In this document: positions 19,804 to 20,038 of the stretch, in pieces
Layout of the letters: each line of letters starts with the position of its first letter
How positions within the stretch are numbered: the stretch's first letter is position 1
DNA from: DATNIB01 sp035604685
Lineage (GTDB): Bacteria; Actinomycetota; Acidimicrobiia; Acidimicrobiales; RAAP-2
Direction of reading: 5' to 3'
Assembly: GCA_035604685.1 (NCBI GenBank)
Contig: DATNIB010000064.1
Span: forward strand, 1-20,038
DNA: 20,038 bases
Made by a program: the position numbers and the translations under genes
Notes under the pieces: generated by a model
Seen by the model: only the letters and a program-made list of their open reading frames with translations
Database searches by the model: none
What the model was told of the DNA's origin: nothing

Positions 19804-20038
19804 CGGGGACGAGTCCCCGCTGGGCCCTACCGGCCCACAGGATGTTTGAGGCCGCGTTCAGGTCGGCCTGGGCTTGATAGCCACAGGCCAGGCATCTGAA
19901 CACGGCCTGGGAGCACCGGTTGGCCGCAGCCACGTGCCCGCAGGACGAGCAGCGCTGCGACGTGTAGCGGGGGTCCACCGCAATCAGCTCGCGACCAGTC
20001 TCTTCCACTTTGTACGCGAGATACGACAGCAGCTGCCC
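19787..20038 (-). mobile_element. tnpB: TnpB (IS200/IS605/IS1341-type RNA-guided nuclease), C-terminal part only
   Basis: The frame is open from the window edge to a TGA at 19787-19789 and encodes the last 83 residues. It reads LLSYLAYKVEETGRELIAVD, then the zinc-ribbon pairs CSSCG and CLACG, and ADLNAASNI with the third RuvC aspartate (codon 19862-19864). This is the standard TnpB C-terminus. TnpB is an omega-RNA-guided DNA nuclease that helps keep IS200/IS605 elements in place. The N-terminal domains, the other RuvC residues and any TnpA lie beyond the window, so I cannot say whether the gene is intact. The C-terminal part shows no frameshift. Confidence 0.9.

Overview
The window looks like chromosome from a high-GC actinobacterium, most likely from an early-branching class such as Acidimicrobiia (an inference, not proven). 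Supporting signs: nearly all third codon positions are G or C; there is a coenzyme F420 gene (cofC/fbiD); there is the actinobacterial fused 2-oxoglutarate decarboxylase (kgd); there is a HupB-tail-like Lys/Ala/Arg protein; and many start codons sit 6-7 nt after a TANNNT box, as in actinobacterial leaderless transcripts.

Left edge (1-2192): the 3' end of an unidentified + strand gene converges on a - strand gene for a short conjugative coupling-type ATPase (VirD4/TraG-like) with no visible membrane anchor. Behind that gene lie about 590 nt without a gene. This stretch holds several inverted repeats and a possible + strand promoter. It may be the edge of a mobilizable or formerly integrated element.

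Core block (2193-9808): a tiny histone H1-like basic protein, a strong terminator, cofC (-), then a degenerate YfcE-like phosphoesterase overlapping gpsA (+). The order basic nucleoid protein - cofC - gpsA resembles the hupB/fbiD/gpsA neighbourhood of mycobacteria, but here only the basic tail is present. A GH38 alpha-mannosidase (-) is divergent from an RpiB-like isomerase (+). The isomerase overlaps rnhB, and a DMT-type membrane protein follows.

Central metabolism block (9809-17344): an alpha/beta hydrolase (-) is divergent from kgd (+). Three same-strand genes follow kgd: a protein with a NYN/PIN-like nuclease domain, a long basic linker and a C-terminal S1-like domain; fabZ; and xth.

Right block (17346-20038, all on -): a partial TnpB reaching the window edge, a compact UvrD-like helicase that appears to lack most of the 2B subdomain, a translationally coupled 81-aa unknown protein, a hairpin, and a cupin. 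The TnpB 3' end contains a hairpin across its stop codon and lies immediately upstream of the helicase promoter.

No tRNA, rRNA or CRISPR array was seen. The best candidates for something undescribed are the NYN/basic-linker/S1-like protein, the HU-less HupB-tail protein with its structured upstream region, and the TnpB right end abutting a 2B-less helicase operon.
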